The position numbers were made by a program, and so were the translations under genes. DNA of 64,000 nucleotides from Coprinopsis marcescibilis (Eukaryota; Basidiomycota; Agaricomycetes; Agaricales; Psathyrellaceae): assembly GCA_004369085.1 (NCBI GenBank), contig ML210163.1, forward strand, positions 206,268 through 270,267, given 5' to 3'. Below, piece after piece: positions 11,922 to 24,339 of the stretch. Position 1 is the stretch's first letter. Every line of letters starts with the position of its first letter. A model generated the notes under the pieces. The model was not told the origin of the DNA, did no database searches, and was given only the letters and a program-made list of their open reading frames with translations.

Positions 11922-13343
11922 ATGCCAACCACTCGCCGCCAAACTGCTATTAAGGAAGGAAAACTCGACACCTCTGAAACTGACGCCAAACCCAAGCCCA
12001 AATCCAAGAAGAGTACGTCCACACCGTCCCGAAAGCAAGCGACCGACAAAAAGTTAAAGGGCTCCAAGGGGCCTACCAACGTCAAGCCGAAACCATCTTC
12101 GAAACGCAACAGAGCCGAAACTCCCGCTGAAGAAAAGGGAAATGAGCGATCTGCCAAGACAGCAAAGGTCGAGGAGGACAATGAGGAACCGCCGCGAAAC
12201 GGTGTGTACAAAGTCGGTCAGTCGTTGCCCCGTCCTCTAATACCGTGCGCTCACGAGCAAGTTCAGGTACCATTGAGCGAGGTCACATCTACTTCTTCTA
12301 CCGGCCAAAGGTAGAGCTCGAAGAAGCACATTCGATCGACGAAGTGAAGAACTTCCACATCTTGCTCATTCCCCGACCCCCTATCTACGAAGGCGACACG
12401 CAGAACAAAGATGCAAAGAAAGCGGAACCTTCCATCACAGAAGAGGTGGAAATGAAGGTTCTGTCGCCTGGAGCGGATGCCGACCCTGCTCCTGTAACCA
12501 GACGCACCACTAAACAGCACTATCGCCTCCTGACTGTCGGGAAGAAGAAGTTGCCTGACCCTCATGGACATGGCCCTGGTAACCGCAAGGAGACATTCTG
12601 GGCGACTGTCACTAGTCTCGGTGACGATTTGAATGTGCCGGTCGAGGGATTGGGACCAAAGGAGTACGAGACGAAGACTCGCGGTACGTCACTCATGTTG
12701 CTTCGCCGCATCCGAGTTACTGACTTTATGACGCCAGGGACGAGACATCAAGCGGCAGCACGCTTGGTTGCTCGAGGCGGGTATGCGATTGTCAACACCA
12801 ACCCTCGTCTGCCTTCGCAACGGGAAACCCACCTTGGATACCACGTTTCGCACCCCTCAGCTTCGGACATGGGCGATGTACAGAAATCGCTTGGGATTTT
12901 CTCCTCGTCTTCGTTTGTCATACAGGTCAAGAACCCGTTGGCGCCGAATACCGGGCCCAGAATGTCCGCATCGACAAAGGAAGCAGAGTATCCGGAATGG
13001 ATAATGAAGGATGTTTTCGGGGCTGGTGGCTCCAGAGGCCGCGAGGAGTATGGGTTGCGGTTCGCAAGCTGTGAAACGCCTGAGTTGTTGGACTATTTAG
13101 GGGCTCAACTCCTCCTGATTGCCAGTCGCGATGGGGAGCAGGGGTTGGAAGTTAGTCTCGGCGAGAATCGTGGAGAAGGTGGGGTATTCGATTTTGCTGT
13201 GTGAGCATTTAGCTGATGTGTACCTAGCCCTCATACAAGCTGAGAACGAGGACGCGAAACTTGATGTAGGTGAGATATTCAAGGAGCTGGGATTGGATCC
13301 AGATGAGTTTTCCATGGAAGCCATCGAAGGAGAATGGGCGTGA
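11922..13343 (+). CDS. Conserved basidiomycete protein, function unknown
   Basis: The N-terminal exon is lysine/proline-rich and basic (KPKPKSKKSTSTPSRKQ), likely nuclear. An intron at 12202-12266 joins it to GTIERGHIYFFYRPKVELEEAH, then VKNFHILLIPRPP, KKKLPDPHGHG, FWATVTSLGDDL, GGYAIVNTN, LGYHVSHPS and FVIQVKNP. Two further introns are inferred: one joining KTRGTRHQAA, the other near 13180-13215 joining NRGE to ADVYLALIQ. The protein ends DPDEFSMEAIEGEWA. I know similar sequences as a widespread basidiomycete family, sometimes loosely labelled BTB-domain transcription factor; no BTB fold is visible here. I chose the ATG at 11922 over the in-frame ATG at 11868 because the extra residues are low-complexity. 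Confidence 0.65.
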
Positions 13344-13566
13344 ATTACTACAGATGTTCATTTGTACTGTGGATCTCAGAAATATGTAGTGTCCAGAAAA
13401 CAACAATGGAGTACGCATCCGAGTCGGTCGAGCCCATGATTCGGGTTAATCCGAAAGCTTTTCACATCAATTGGGTTTCAGAAAAATCGAAAATGGTTCT
13501 TTTCTCTTCCCCACTTACGGCGTACCGTGCGGCTGGTAATTATTAACCCGCACAATCGTCTGCAGA

Positions 13567-14990
13567 ATGGAAGGTATGTGTTGAACTGTTGTTACTACTA
13601 TTCCACATTTCGACCGATAATCTGTCTAACTAGATTTTACAAAACACAACCACCCAATCTCACACACCCTGAAAGCTCAGCTGACTCGAGAAAAGGAGGA
13701 GCATTTAGACCAACTCACCAAAGTTCGACGCAAGATAAAGGCGCTTACTGTGGAAGTCAAGTCATTGAAAGCAGAAGAAAGAGCCTTGACAGCCCGCATA
13801 TTAGCATGCAACATCGGTATCTCGCAATTCCGTCCCATACCACACGACGTTCTTCGACTCATATTCGCCTTTTGCCTTCCGGACGAGCTCACCCCTGGCC
13901 CCACGCAAGCCCAGTCATTCTCTGCCATCCACGACCCCTTGTTGTGGAGTTCGGTCGCTTTCGACATCGACGAGACAAACACAGAACGAGTCGCAAATAC
14001 CCACATTGTTGGCTCTTGGCTGAAACGATGTCGAAAGGCACCGTTGAAGCTTCAAGTTGGCCTAAAACCTGGATATTCCTATCCCCGGGAAAATGACTGT
14101 TATTTCGACCAGGCGTTGCCGGGACTTGCCCTCCTTTCATCGCAGCTGGTACCATCCTTCCGAACCACAACAGTTCTCGTCCTTGACAGCGTCCCTATCT
14201 ATCGCCTTTGTTCACTCTCTACCCACCAGCTCCTTCTCAAAGCTTGAGAGCTTGGTTCTCATATCCGCTCAGGAGGACAAATTCGATCAACAACACCGAC
14301 GTATCAAGGCGTTTTCAAAGGCTCCAGCTCTTAAACGTGTCGCTATATCCGGCATATATTCCCTGGACCTCACCCAATGGATACTCTTCCATGAAGTAAG
14401 CTCATACATCTAATGCTGTTCGGAGATTGCCTCCCCTTCGAAGTTTGGGCTAGAGAGATTTCGCTTGCCAAAAACCTGGAAAATTTGTTTGCCTTTCTCG
14501 ACACACCTGGGGTTCCAAGGAGCTCTCCAACGGGGGCAGTTCTCAAGAGTCTTAGATCCCTCACCATCTCCTTGGGGGATCACGCCAGCACCAAAGTAGG
14601 AATATTCACACCCTTCTTCAGCGATATCGACTTCAATTTTCCGGAGCTGCGATTCCTTCGTTTCATCGCACGGGAAAAAATTTCACTGGATGGAGCTCAA
14701 CGCGGATGCACAAGTTTCTAAGGCATTTGCAGGGATTTAAAAAATTGGAGTATCTGTCTTTTTCAGATTTCAAGCACTTGAAGCAAGACACTGTCGAACG
14801 AATTGCGTCAGCGCTTCCACAAGTCCAAACGCTGGACCTGCACACTCGCGACTGGTGCTCCGTGCGTTGAGTATTACACCGGAAAGAAGCTACTTCCCCA
14901 ACCTTACACTGGTCACGCTCGATCTCGATGACGACTTGGCGTACGACGTATTGGAATGACGACGAGGACCAGACGGGGATCATTGGCGGG
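13567..14990 (+). pseudogene. Degraded F-box / leucine-rich protein
   Basis: MED (13567) splices to a coiled coil (LTREKEEHLDQLTKVRRKI) followed by an F-box core, FRPIPHDVLRLIFAFCLPDE, a layout common in mushroom F-box proteins. The usual 'CRVCRxWRxIA' part of the F-box is missing: the text passes from SFSAIHDP straight to LLWSSVAFD. The downstream leucine-rich segments lie in different frames: VLVLDSVPIY, then FSKLESLVLI after a shift near 14205, later KKLEYLSFSDF, then FPNLTLVTLDL. I read this as a pseudogene. Sequencing error could explain one shift but not all. If expressed, F-box proteins act as SCF ubiquitin-ligase substrate adaptors. Confidence 0.6.
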
Positions 14991-15206
14991 GGCGCCTTTT
15001 ACGAGTTTGTGAGTGCAGTGCATTGACTTTCCCAATGCTCACCAGCCCGAATCGTGTGATCCCGAACGGGGACGACTGCCCAGTTATACAATTAACAGGA
15101 CCGTTCGGATCACCCACGATAGGATATCATGAAGCATCTTTCATATTATGGGCTACACTACGACTACAGGCATATAGATAGGTGAGTTTGCTTATGAACG
15201 AATCGA

Positions 15207-18200
15207 TCAAAGACCAAAGTGAACATAAGGCACCCATGAAATAAGCGACAGTTCTGAGTCTCCAATCCGCTCCCTCAACTTCCCAATGGCTTGATGCATG
15301 GCAACGGCTGCGTGTCTGCTGTCAAGTTGAGTCTGGCCTCCGTTTCCAGCTCCATTTGCCTTGAGCAGGTGTTCGTAAAAGTCCTTCGCCACCTTAGGCG
15401 CCTCCAAGTCGAAGACGGACCACATAGTGGACACGACTCCGCGATATCCAGCCGCAAGCATCCCAGCCGCCAGATGCACCGCTTCCTCTGTCAGTCTGGC
15501 ATCTCCAGTGCTCGTTTGGCAAGCAGATAAAAACGCAAAGTCAGCATTCTTCAAGTTTCTTTTGATGATGGTGGATAAATCCAGACGACCGTCGGTGAAA
15601 AAGAACCCGCTGTTAAGCGGATCCTTCGTGTCCTGCGTCGCATGGCAAGCAAAGTGAATGCTGCTGTAGGTCTCCATATTCTTGAGTGCCGCACTGCTGG
15701 TAGCGGCGCTACCTTTGAGCGATAGTGCACGGACGTTGTTCTTGTCGCAGAGGTCGTTAATTGACTCGACTTCCGTTGAAGTTCCCGGGAGAGTCGATAG
15801 TCCGGCAGCGTCAGGGTTAGCCAAGAGCAGCCCGCAGATGGTGCCTTCGATGGCGCCCGAGCTCTTGATGCGGTCGGTGAGCATACCGACGGTTGGGGTG
15901 TATGACGAAACAACATAGTCGGAAACAGTGGGGCCTCCCTCCTCACTGTAGATCCCTGCAGCATGAATTGGAAGGAATGCCAGTGGCCCCGTTACACACC
16001 ACCAGATTCTTGTCGACGGCGTTTCTCCTTTGGAGGACTGAGACGTTTCTTGTCAGCAGGTGCAAGTGCTCTAGTTAGGGCGAAGACGCACCGGGATTTC
16101 AAGAACATTCAGTGTCGGCTCTACCAGGTCTTTCCATACCTGCGATAGAGCTTGACACACCACGCCCGTGGAACGGGAAGAATCAGGCCCTTGATGTGGC
16201 TTCCGGGTATCCCTAATGTCTGATCCATCCTCAAGTTCCTGGCCGTCACGGTGAGAGACCGGAGTTCCTCGCATCCGTACCCCATATCGGTCGAGCTGGA
16301 AGAAGATGTCCTCGCGGAGCTTTTGTGCTTTTTCTAGGGTAAACTCCAACAAAGGTATTAGCACTGGCTCGTCAAGGCCAGCAATAAGCGCCAAAGCATC
16401 ACACCGCGTTTCGTGAATGTTGATGACGACTATAGGCCCTGAGTCGGGGAGATTTTCGAGCAGCGAAGAGATGGGACTTGGCTGGAGGAAGTTCTCGAAT
16501 TTCGCGAACCCTCTAACCTCAGCAAGTAGATTGTCCCATTCCTTGGCCAGCTCTGTGTGAACAAAGACCTCGCTGGCCATTGAAACTTTCTCCGATGTGG
16601 ACCGTTCAGCACCATCACTTCTTGATCGAGAGCAGCCTGCTATCTCCAGCTGCTTTGCGATGCTTTTGATTTGCTCTGCGTGGGTAGGGTGCCGCTCTTG
16701 AAGCTCGAGCAGAGGGGTGCGGAGGAGCTTTAGCTGATTCCAAACCAGACAACGCCCTTGATCCAGCCACTCTACAGCCTTATCCGGTCGTTTCGCAGAG
16801 CACGCGGCAGCTGCTGCATGAAGTGTAATGTTGAACCAGTTCGCAAGCTGCACATGGCGAGTATCAATGGTGTGCCCGAGGCCTGCGGCCAAAGACATTA
16901 GCCGCACGGCCGCGCCATAGCTATCAAGGAGTTCTGGTGATGCTGGGCTGAATCGATGCAACCCGGTGGCCCAAGAAAAAGCAGCTTCTAAGCGCGCTGA
17001 CGGGCGGCCGATGTCGGAGAGGGCTGCAGTCTTGAAGTGAAACAGGCTTGCGTTCAGATCGTCTTGGCTGCCGGCTTTCATAAAGCGCGATAAATACGAG
17101 TTTCCGAGGCTAATCAGTTCCTTAGGCCTTTGTGCATGATTTGGTGGGATAACCGAGAGTGCTCGCTGTTGTGCGTTTATGGCTTTCTCTGCATCAGCAG
17201 GGTCTGAGGTGCTGCTGTAGCGTCCCAAATATGCGGTACCGAGGATGTCGAGGAAACGGTGCAACCCGGGATAACCTGTGGGTGCCATGTTCACAGCCAT
17301 CTGCAGCACCACAATCGCTTCATTGATATCGGAAGCATCTCTGCTGTGGTCAAAACGCCTGGACAATGACGCTCCGAGGTTGGAATAGACGGCGATTGCT
17401 TGCGAGTGGCCGTTATGGATGAGGGAGAAGGCCTCTTTATGTGCGGCGATTGATTTGTCGATGTCGGCAAGATTTTTGTTGAGTTCAAAACGTTGAGCGT
17501 AGGCTAGTCCGAGGTTGTTGAGGGTGCCGTGGGTGCTAGTGTGGTGACCCTTTGGGATGAGGAGGACCGCCTCCTCCAGCGTTTTGATTGCTTCATCGAT
17601 GTCGGAAATGTCCGTTGTGTGATGGGTCAGTTTGAGTAAAGCGCCTCCGAGGTTGTCGAGCGCGACCCGGCGCATGGGGTGATCCTTGGGCAACAGATGT
17701 ACTGCTCGCTGTTGCTCTCTGATTGCCAGGTGAAGACGGGAAAGGTCGCCTGTCCGGTCGAAATGTACAAGTAAGGAACCTCCTAGGTTGATGAGAAAAG
17801 CTGGAAGGTCTTTATAGCCTTTAGGGGCCAGTGATACTGCCTTGCAGCCCAGCCGAATTGCTTCCTCGATATCAGAGAGTTGGCCAGTTTGCTCGAAACG
17901 ACATTCGAACATCGACCCGAGGTTGGTAAGGTGACGAGGCTGGTCTGGATTCTCATCGGACGTGAGCGACACTGCACGCCGGAGGAAATCGATGGCCTCA
18001 TCAACGTCCGAATCTCTGGACGCCCGTCTGTACCGCACCCCGAGAGAGTTTGCGAGATTGGTCAACAGACCGGGATAATCTTCGTGGGTCTCAGGAATGA
18101 GACCAACAGACTTCCTTTGGACTTCGATGGCCTGTCCGAGAGCGTCAATGTTGCCTGTGTGCTCGAAGAGACGTCGATACGAAATACCCAGGTAGGTAAG

Positions 18201-18603
18201 AATGCGAGGGAGGATGTGACTATTGGGAGGGGCTAGCATAACAGCGTCTGTGAGAACCTTGATTGCTTCCTCCAGGTCCGAAATATTTTCGACGCGGTCA
18301 AATCTAGAGAGGAGGAGATCTCCTAGGTAGAACAACTGGCCTGCTATATAGTTGCGGGGCGTCGATGCCACAGATTGACGCTGTAGATCCACCGCTTTGT
18401 TTATCTCGGAAACGTCGCCATTTTCTTTGAATAGGGAAAAGTGCTGGCGGGCCTGGTCAAGGAGCATCTGCGCTGTCGCCAATCTCGGGGGTGAGCTGCT
18501 ACCCATCCTTCTATACTAAGCCAGGCTTTCAGACAATGATTTATGCATGCACGTACCCTACATCTGAGGGAGTTGTCGACGTTGATGGCGAGTTGCTGCT
18601 CAT
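15207..18603 (-). CDS. TPR-CHAT caspase-like protease, copy 1
   Basis: Start at 18603 (MSSNSPSTST), one small intron, then a long exon with about fifteen tetratricopeptide-like repeats (pattern LGxxxxxRFxxTGxxxDIxEAIxxxxxAVxLxP). A 54-base intron at 16038-16091 joins LEIP to SSKGETPSTRIWWCV. The C-terminal CHAT domain follows, with GTSTEVESI, SIHFACHA (catalytic His codon 15642-15644), LSACQT (Cys codon 15519-15521) and a GYRGVVSTMW tail. About 1,100 residues, no frame break. CHAT is a clan CD (caspase/separase-like) peptidase fold; TPR-CHAT proteins in bacteria (for example Csx29) are triggered proteases, and in fungi the family is expanded and linked by inference to regulated cell death. 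It is a close paralogue of 41955-45318. No DUF4246 gene adjoins it. Confidence 0.85.
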
Positions 18604-19461
18604 ACTTCTACATTAATCGAAACCAGACAGCCAGATGTATGCACGTACCCCATGGCTTCGAGTTGTGGAAACACTCAATCAAGTTGACGTTGAGGAATGG
18701 ATTGCGGTGAGTGCCGAGGCATAATGCAGCTCTAAAGCATTTTAGGGTGAGGTGCGGAATGCACTGTCCTGGGCCTGTGCAACGCCCCAGCGTGACATGC
18801 ACCTGACAGGCGACAGGTTGCCTGGGCGTCTATCATTTAGCTCAAGACTAATACAGTACCTACCTCACCTAGATGCTGAGAACATACACGATGCCGGGTG
18901 AGGCTCTGAGATCGAGTCAAATGGCGCTGGAAATAGAGGAGGAGAAAGGTCTTGAGGAGGCATGGCTTCAACTGTTGGCTTTTGCTTCTGCAACGACCTT
19001 TGCAGAAATCAGTCAGGAGGGGTACATGAAACAGATTTATGTGCAACCCACGTCCGGCATTGCTTATCCAAAGACCATCCTTCCAGCTGAATCTCAGCAG
19101 CAGCCACCACAGAGTCCCTAATTTACCAGCGGGGCAAATTAATTAGGCCAAAAAAGGAAGCAAAAGAGGTGTTGCAACCGCAACGTAGCAAATAATGAAG
19201 GAACCCAGTATTGTACAGGCTTTAGCAATAAATACAAGCAGGTAAAGTATTGGCATCTGTCATATAATAAAGAATAGGAGGCTTGTTTGAGCAACAAAGT
19301 AATAAAGTATGAGTAGGGCGATAACTTGACCAAGGGAAACAAGACACAAGACCAACAATCCCATAAAAACGAAAGGGAAACAAACAGCACAGCAGGCTTA
19401 CAACTTGAGAAAAAAACAAGAACAAGCACAAGTATCGAGACCACCTCGTTAAGGTCGCGGC
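18604..19461. other. Spacer between TPR-CHAT copy 1 and the Rad60-like gene
   Basis: Nothing firmly coding. The 5' flank of the CHAT gene contains two similar short blocks (ATGCACGTACCC at about 18545 and 18638). The block from 19139 to 19461 is A/T-rich and probably 3' UTR of the Rad60-like gene. Confidence 0.4.
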
Positions 19462-21297
19462 CTACATACCGACGACTTCAACAAGGTCGCCATCTTCCAG
19501 ATCCGCGTCGCCAATTGGACTATCCGCATCCAATTTATCACCGTCGACGCACAACCTGGGATCCTTCTGTGGTACAGCAGGTACGGGAGCAGGAGCAGGA
19601 GTAGCGGTCTTTGAACCCCTCCCTCTGCCCCTCCCTCTACCTCGCCCACGTGCGGCTTTGCCCCGAGTCGCCGGAGCGGCGGCGGTTGGCACAGCAGCCT
19701 CAGCGAATAAATGCGCATACTGTGGATCATCTTGCAATCCCGCCTTCTTAATAAACGCCTTGACGATGTTGCCACACTTGGTGGTCGGCCGCACGGTAAG
19801 AATGATATCCTTCCCGGTGGTTGCAGCCGAACGAAAAGTCAGCTTGAACTTGTCATCTTCCTCTTCGGCTGCAGATTCCCCAGCCTCGGATTGCATCCCC
19901 ATGGGCGGAGGTACAGAGAAGGAAGAGCCGGATTGTGGTGAGCTGTCGAATTGTGGACGAATATCATCGTCGTCGCTGTCTGACAGTTCGATAGTTGCTC
20001 TATCGTATGTGGAGGTTGATGAGGACTGGGGCTGCGTCTGTGGTTGTGTACTCGAGAAGATGCTGCCGTAGCTGTGTTCTGGATTGTTGCGGATATATTC
20101 ATATATGGTCTTCTGATAGGCATCTACAGTGTACTGATCAGGATTGAGATTGGAGGTAAGGAAGGATGGTACCCACCCAGATCAGCGCTCCCCCATAGGT
20201 TCAGCGTCACAGGGGATACGGAGCCGAAAATTCGTCTTCCATTGTAGCAAACGACGAGATTCGCGACGGAGACATGAGAATCTTCTGCGATTTCTTCGAA
20301 GAGGACTTGGAAGTCGTCGCCCTAGTCAGAAGTACCGTTCATTGAAATCCGCGCGAGATGAATCCACGTAACGTACCCTGTTCATTTTATACTTCCATTC
20401 GACTTCTTCTGTATTTTGTGACAAGGGATGTTGGTGCCATTTGACGGTCATCTCTATCGTTCCATGTTCGTCACGAGCGTCTACAGGCGCTGGAGTCAAC
20501 GAAGCTTCTCTTCGAACTTGAAGAGCTATTCGTTGAAGCTCTGGATCGAGGCTCAAGTCGCTTGTGGCATCATCATCCTCGAATGGGATGAAATCGTCGT
20601 TTACTGCTGGCCGGTTTGCATCCAATGCTTGCCGAACAACCCGTCGCACGTTTTCGATTTGCTGTAGAGGTAGTAGGGGCGGGGGAGTGATCGAGTGTGA
20701 GCGGCTGCGACGTGAACGTTTTGCTTCTCGGCGGTTAGCGTTAGTCGGGGTGGCAGCTCCTTCTCCAGTAATTTCAACGTCGGAATCCGACTCGGCATGG
20801 AGCTTGGGGTCTTCCTCAAGCAGCCTTAGCAGAATAACTTTATATAAGCGCTGTAAAAACGGATAGCAGAATGCATGCATACCTTATGAGATCCTTGTCG
20901 CTCTGCCACCTAGCCTTTGGCAAAGGCTCAGACTTCTTCTTCCGACGCCGTTTGGATCCGGGGGACACATTCTCCTCGCTCTCCGTTCCCGAGTCGTCAT
21001 CACCATCATCGTTGGCCACCTCTGTTCACATAAAGTCCCGATTCGAAGGAACATGATGAGCACCCCGACATCTAATCGATAGAGAGAACAAGAACAAGCA
21101 TACACACCTTTCTTGGTGGCCTTTTCCAATGTATGCCAAGTGTTCAAGGTCCTGTTGCGGTTCTTGATGAACGAATTATTGATGGCTTCGTCGTCCAGAA
21201 CGCGGCTCGACGACGAAGCGGCACCCGACCCGGACGCTTCTGCCGGTCGTGGTTGTTTCGGTCGAGGACGTGGTCGTGCTCTCGGAGCCTCAGACAT
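19462..21297 (-). CDS. Rad60/Esc2/NIP45-like protein with C-terminal SUMO-like domain
   Basis: Start at 21297 (MSEAPRARPRPRPKQP). Acidic and basic low-complexity segments follow (DDDSGTESEENVSPGSKRRR, VEITGEGAATP), then EMTVKWHQHPL...WKYKMNR and a first ubiquitin-like region (FQVLFEEIAEDSHVSVANLVVCYNGRRIFG). The last exon holds a second ubiquitin-like segment, FKLTFRSAATTGKDIILTVRP, and ends with GDADLEDGDLVEVVGM, where the last Gly is not followed by a second Gly. This architecture, disordered N-terminus plus two SUMO-like domains, fits Rad60/Esc2, which bind the SUMO machinery and protect stalled replication forks. A Gly/Arg run (RGRGRGRGRGRG) interrupts the second domain, which is unusual. 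It is divergent from the PAXBP1-like gene with 161 bases between. Confidence 0.75.
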
Positions 21298-21458
21298 TTC
21301 GACTTTTCAGCAGTGAGGAACGTCGCGTCGGCACAGCTAAGCGCGTCAAACAATAAGCCTCGTGGACCGTGGTGGTTGCGGTAAAAGGGGAAATGGCGTG
21401 AGAAATCGCGGATTCGCCGAAGGTCATTGCGAGGTCACGTGCGCGGAGGATCCAGAAC
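21298..21458. promoter_or_regulatory. Bidirectional promoter, Rad60-like / PAXBP1-like
   Basis: 161 bases separate the two divergent start codons, so the core promoters and 5' UTRs must overlap. No clear TATA box was seen. Confidence 0.45.
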
Positions 21459-24339
21459 ATGGACTCTGCACCTGCCCTCATCTTCAAGCGCTCTGGAAAG
21501 TCAAAACCGTCCAGGTCGCGACAAAAGTCGCCCGAAAATGACGAGAAGACTGGCTCTGCGAGGAATGGAACGCCAGACGAAGCGGAGACGCCAGCAGAGT
21601 CGCCTAGCACTCTAGCAGCGAAGCTTAAGAACAAGGTCAAGAAGTCGAGGACGAAATCTAAGTTGAGCTTTGGAGCGGCGGACGAGGAGGAGGTATGTTG
21701 TTTATTTATCGTTTCCGCGCCATGATTCGAATTGAATGCTAGGAAGGCGATGGGGAAGTGTTTCAGGTCAAAAAGTCGCGGTTGAGCACAAAGATCTCGC
21801 TGGGACAGAGTGCTGCGTGCGTACTTGTATCTCGTTCTGAGCTCCTCCAACTCAAAAGTGTACATTGTAGCGTACCTTTGAACCTCGACCAGGCGACAAT
21901 TACACCTCAGAGAGGACCTACGTATGACCAGGCCTACCTCAACCAGCTCAAGGCAAGCACCCCTACTGCCCGACCCAAGTTGGCTGCCGATCCCGATTCA
22001 TACGATGCCGACGTGTCGATGGATGTCGACGCTGCTGTAATTCGGACCGTTGATGTATTCGACGGTACGCTCATATATCTTGGTTCTGCACAATAACTGA
22101 CATACCTCAACAGACGAGTCCAATTCGACACCACTCTCCGACATTCCATCCGAGTCATCTATCAAAGTCGCCAAAGAGAAACGAGAGCGGCTGCGGAAAG
22201 TACAAGGGACCGGGGAAGAAGACTTCATTTCCTTGTCTTTGACGAAGCGTTCGGAGGATGCTGGCCCACATCCAGAAAGTCGACTGATGAGAGAAGAAGA
22301 TGAGCTTGGTGAAGCTGACGACGGTAAGCAGGCAGTATCATCAAAGGAGTCGGGCATTAATACCCCTGATTAGAGTTTGCCGAATACACCAGCGCACAGG
22401 AACGTATTGCCTTGGGTAAAAAGTCACGAAAGGTTGAAGCAGCCAATCGGCGGAAAGCTATGAAGGAACTGATCCAGGACGCGTAAGTCGCGCCTCATTT
22501 GTAAGAGCCAATATGCTGACAGTTTATACTATTTAGCGAGGAAGAGGATGAAGAAACCATAGAATGGGAACAAGAGCAACTTCGGAGAGGAGGACATAGG
22601 GTTTCCGAGGCTTCGTCAGCGCCAAAAGCAAAGGAGATCTACCGAGCTGCACCCAGTACGATCTTTCTTTACTCCGACTCTTCACAGCTAATTCTATTTC
22701 TCTAGTTCCCGCGTCAACGACGATTCCAACCTTACCTCCCGTCCTCTCCCGCCTATCACAGCAACTAGCGCAGCTAACAACATCCCACGCCAACAACGCC
22801 GCAGCGTTGACCAACCTAGCCCTCGAACGCGACCAAGTCGAAGAACGGGAAAAGGAAATGCGCGAGATGGTTGTGAAGGCGGAGGATAAGCGTGCTTGGT
22901 TTGGCGACTTTTACGATTGGATTGAAAGTGTGGCAAGTTTTTTGGACGAGAAGGTTAGTTGCTCACCATTTCTCCTTCACGATTTGTAAACTGATAGGTA
23001 TGTTTTTCAGTATCCATTGATGGAGAAACTCGAGGAAGAGCACATTTCCCTTTTGCGTGAACGGCTCGAACTCGTTGTTCAGCGCCGGCGCGCAGACGAC
23101 GAGGATGACTTGACAGCCGTCTACGGTCCTCTTCCAGCCCCACCAGAACCGGACTCTGACCAAGTCGACGAACTGGGACGCTCCATCCCCAAACCATCTC
23201 CTTCATACCTCCGCACACAACGCCGTGCAGACCGTTCCCGCCGACGTCAGCAACGTCTGAAATCCAAGCCCAATCTAGCAGAAGAAGGATACTCAACCGA
23301 CTCATCTCTACCTCCTCACGACCAATCCGACTTTGCCTCCGCCATATCATCGCTAAAAGCGAGCAGCAAGGACGTGCTAGCTGATGTGCGCGCGGAGGAG
23401 TTTCGGAATCCTACAGGTGCCAAATGGAACGTGTGGCGGGAAAAGTATGCGGAAAGCTATAGGAATGCGTGGGGTGGGCTGGGTGTTGTGAGCGTTTGGG
23501 AATTTTGGGTGCGATTGGAGGTTGTTGCTTGGGATTGCATTGAGGTATTGTTCTTAGTCTCTACTCGTTGAGGATGCATTCTGAGTGGGGTTGATAGGAT
23601 AAACGAAGTCTCGACAGCTTCAAGTGGTATCAGGGACTGTACAACTATTCTCGGCCGTCGATTGGTAATGAAGAGGAAGAAGGCGAGCCAGAGTTGGGTC
23701 CGGATGGAGACCTCGTTGGATCGATGATTTCGACTGCAGTCATTCCCCGAATCTGTCGAATGATCGAAGGGGGTGCACTTGACGTCTACTCTGAACGACA
23801 TATCAGACGCATGGTCGACTTGGCGGAAGAAGTCGAGGCTAGCATCGATACAGAGAACCATACCAAGTTCCACGTACGTTTCAGACCTTCTTCTCTTTGA
23901 CGTGGCTGACTGTTCGTTGTCTCCAGACCCTCCTAAGCGCAGTAGCATCTGTCTTCCAAAATGCTGTGTCGGACACGGAAGATTTGCTGGACAAGTTCAC
24001 GTCTTTGAGGAGTGGGGTTCAGGCGTTCAACCCCGAGTCGATTCCATCCCGCCGACGGTTCCTTGTTCGCCGCGTGAAGCTGTTGAAGAATATGCTTCGT
24101 TGGCGAAAGTATACCGGGGAGCGGTTTGGGTTGGATAGATTGATTGGGAGGCTGGTGGACAACACTTTTGTGGGTGTTGCAGAGGGTGGATGGGAGGTTG
24201 GGGGAGAAGAGGTTGCTAGGACGGTGAGTGGATTTTCAGTGTGTGCTTGACGACGATGACTTATGTTTCGATCTAGGTTGCTTCTATGTTACCCCCTGAA
24301 TTAACTTCCACGAAGCTCAAGCAGAGGCTGAACTTGTAA
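21459..24339 (+). CDS. PAXBP1 / GC-rich-sequence DNA-binding-factor-like splicing protein (GCFC)
   Basis: About eleven exons. The basic N-terminus (MDSAPALIFKRSGKSKPSRS) resembles the family's FKRRK region. Then come LNLDQATITPQRGPTYDQ-type spacer, a highly charged coiled coil (TNLALERDQVEEREKEMREM), FYDWIESVASFLDEKYPLMEKLEEEH and the GCFC domain proper: KWNVWREKYAESYRNAW, LRLEVVAWD-like VRLEVVAWDCIED, ISTAVIPRI, LDVYSERHIRRM and a basic tail FLVRRVKLLKNMLRWRK. The stop TAA is at 24337-24339. Human PAXBP1 and yeast Ntr2/Cwf-type relatives act with DHX15/Prp43 in intron-lariat spliceosome disassembly. All frames remain open across the splice joins. Confidence 0.8.
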
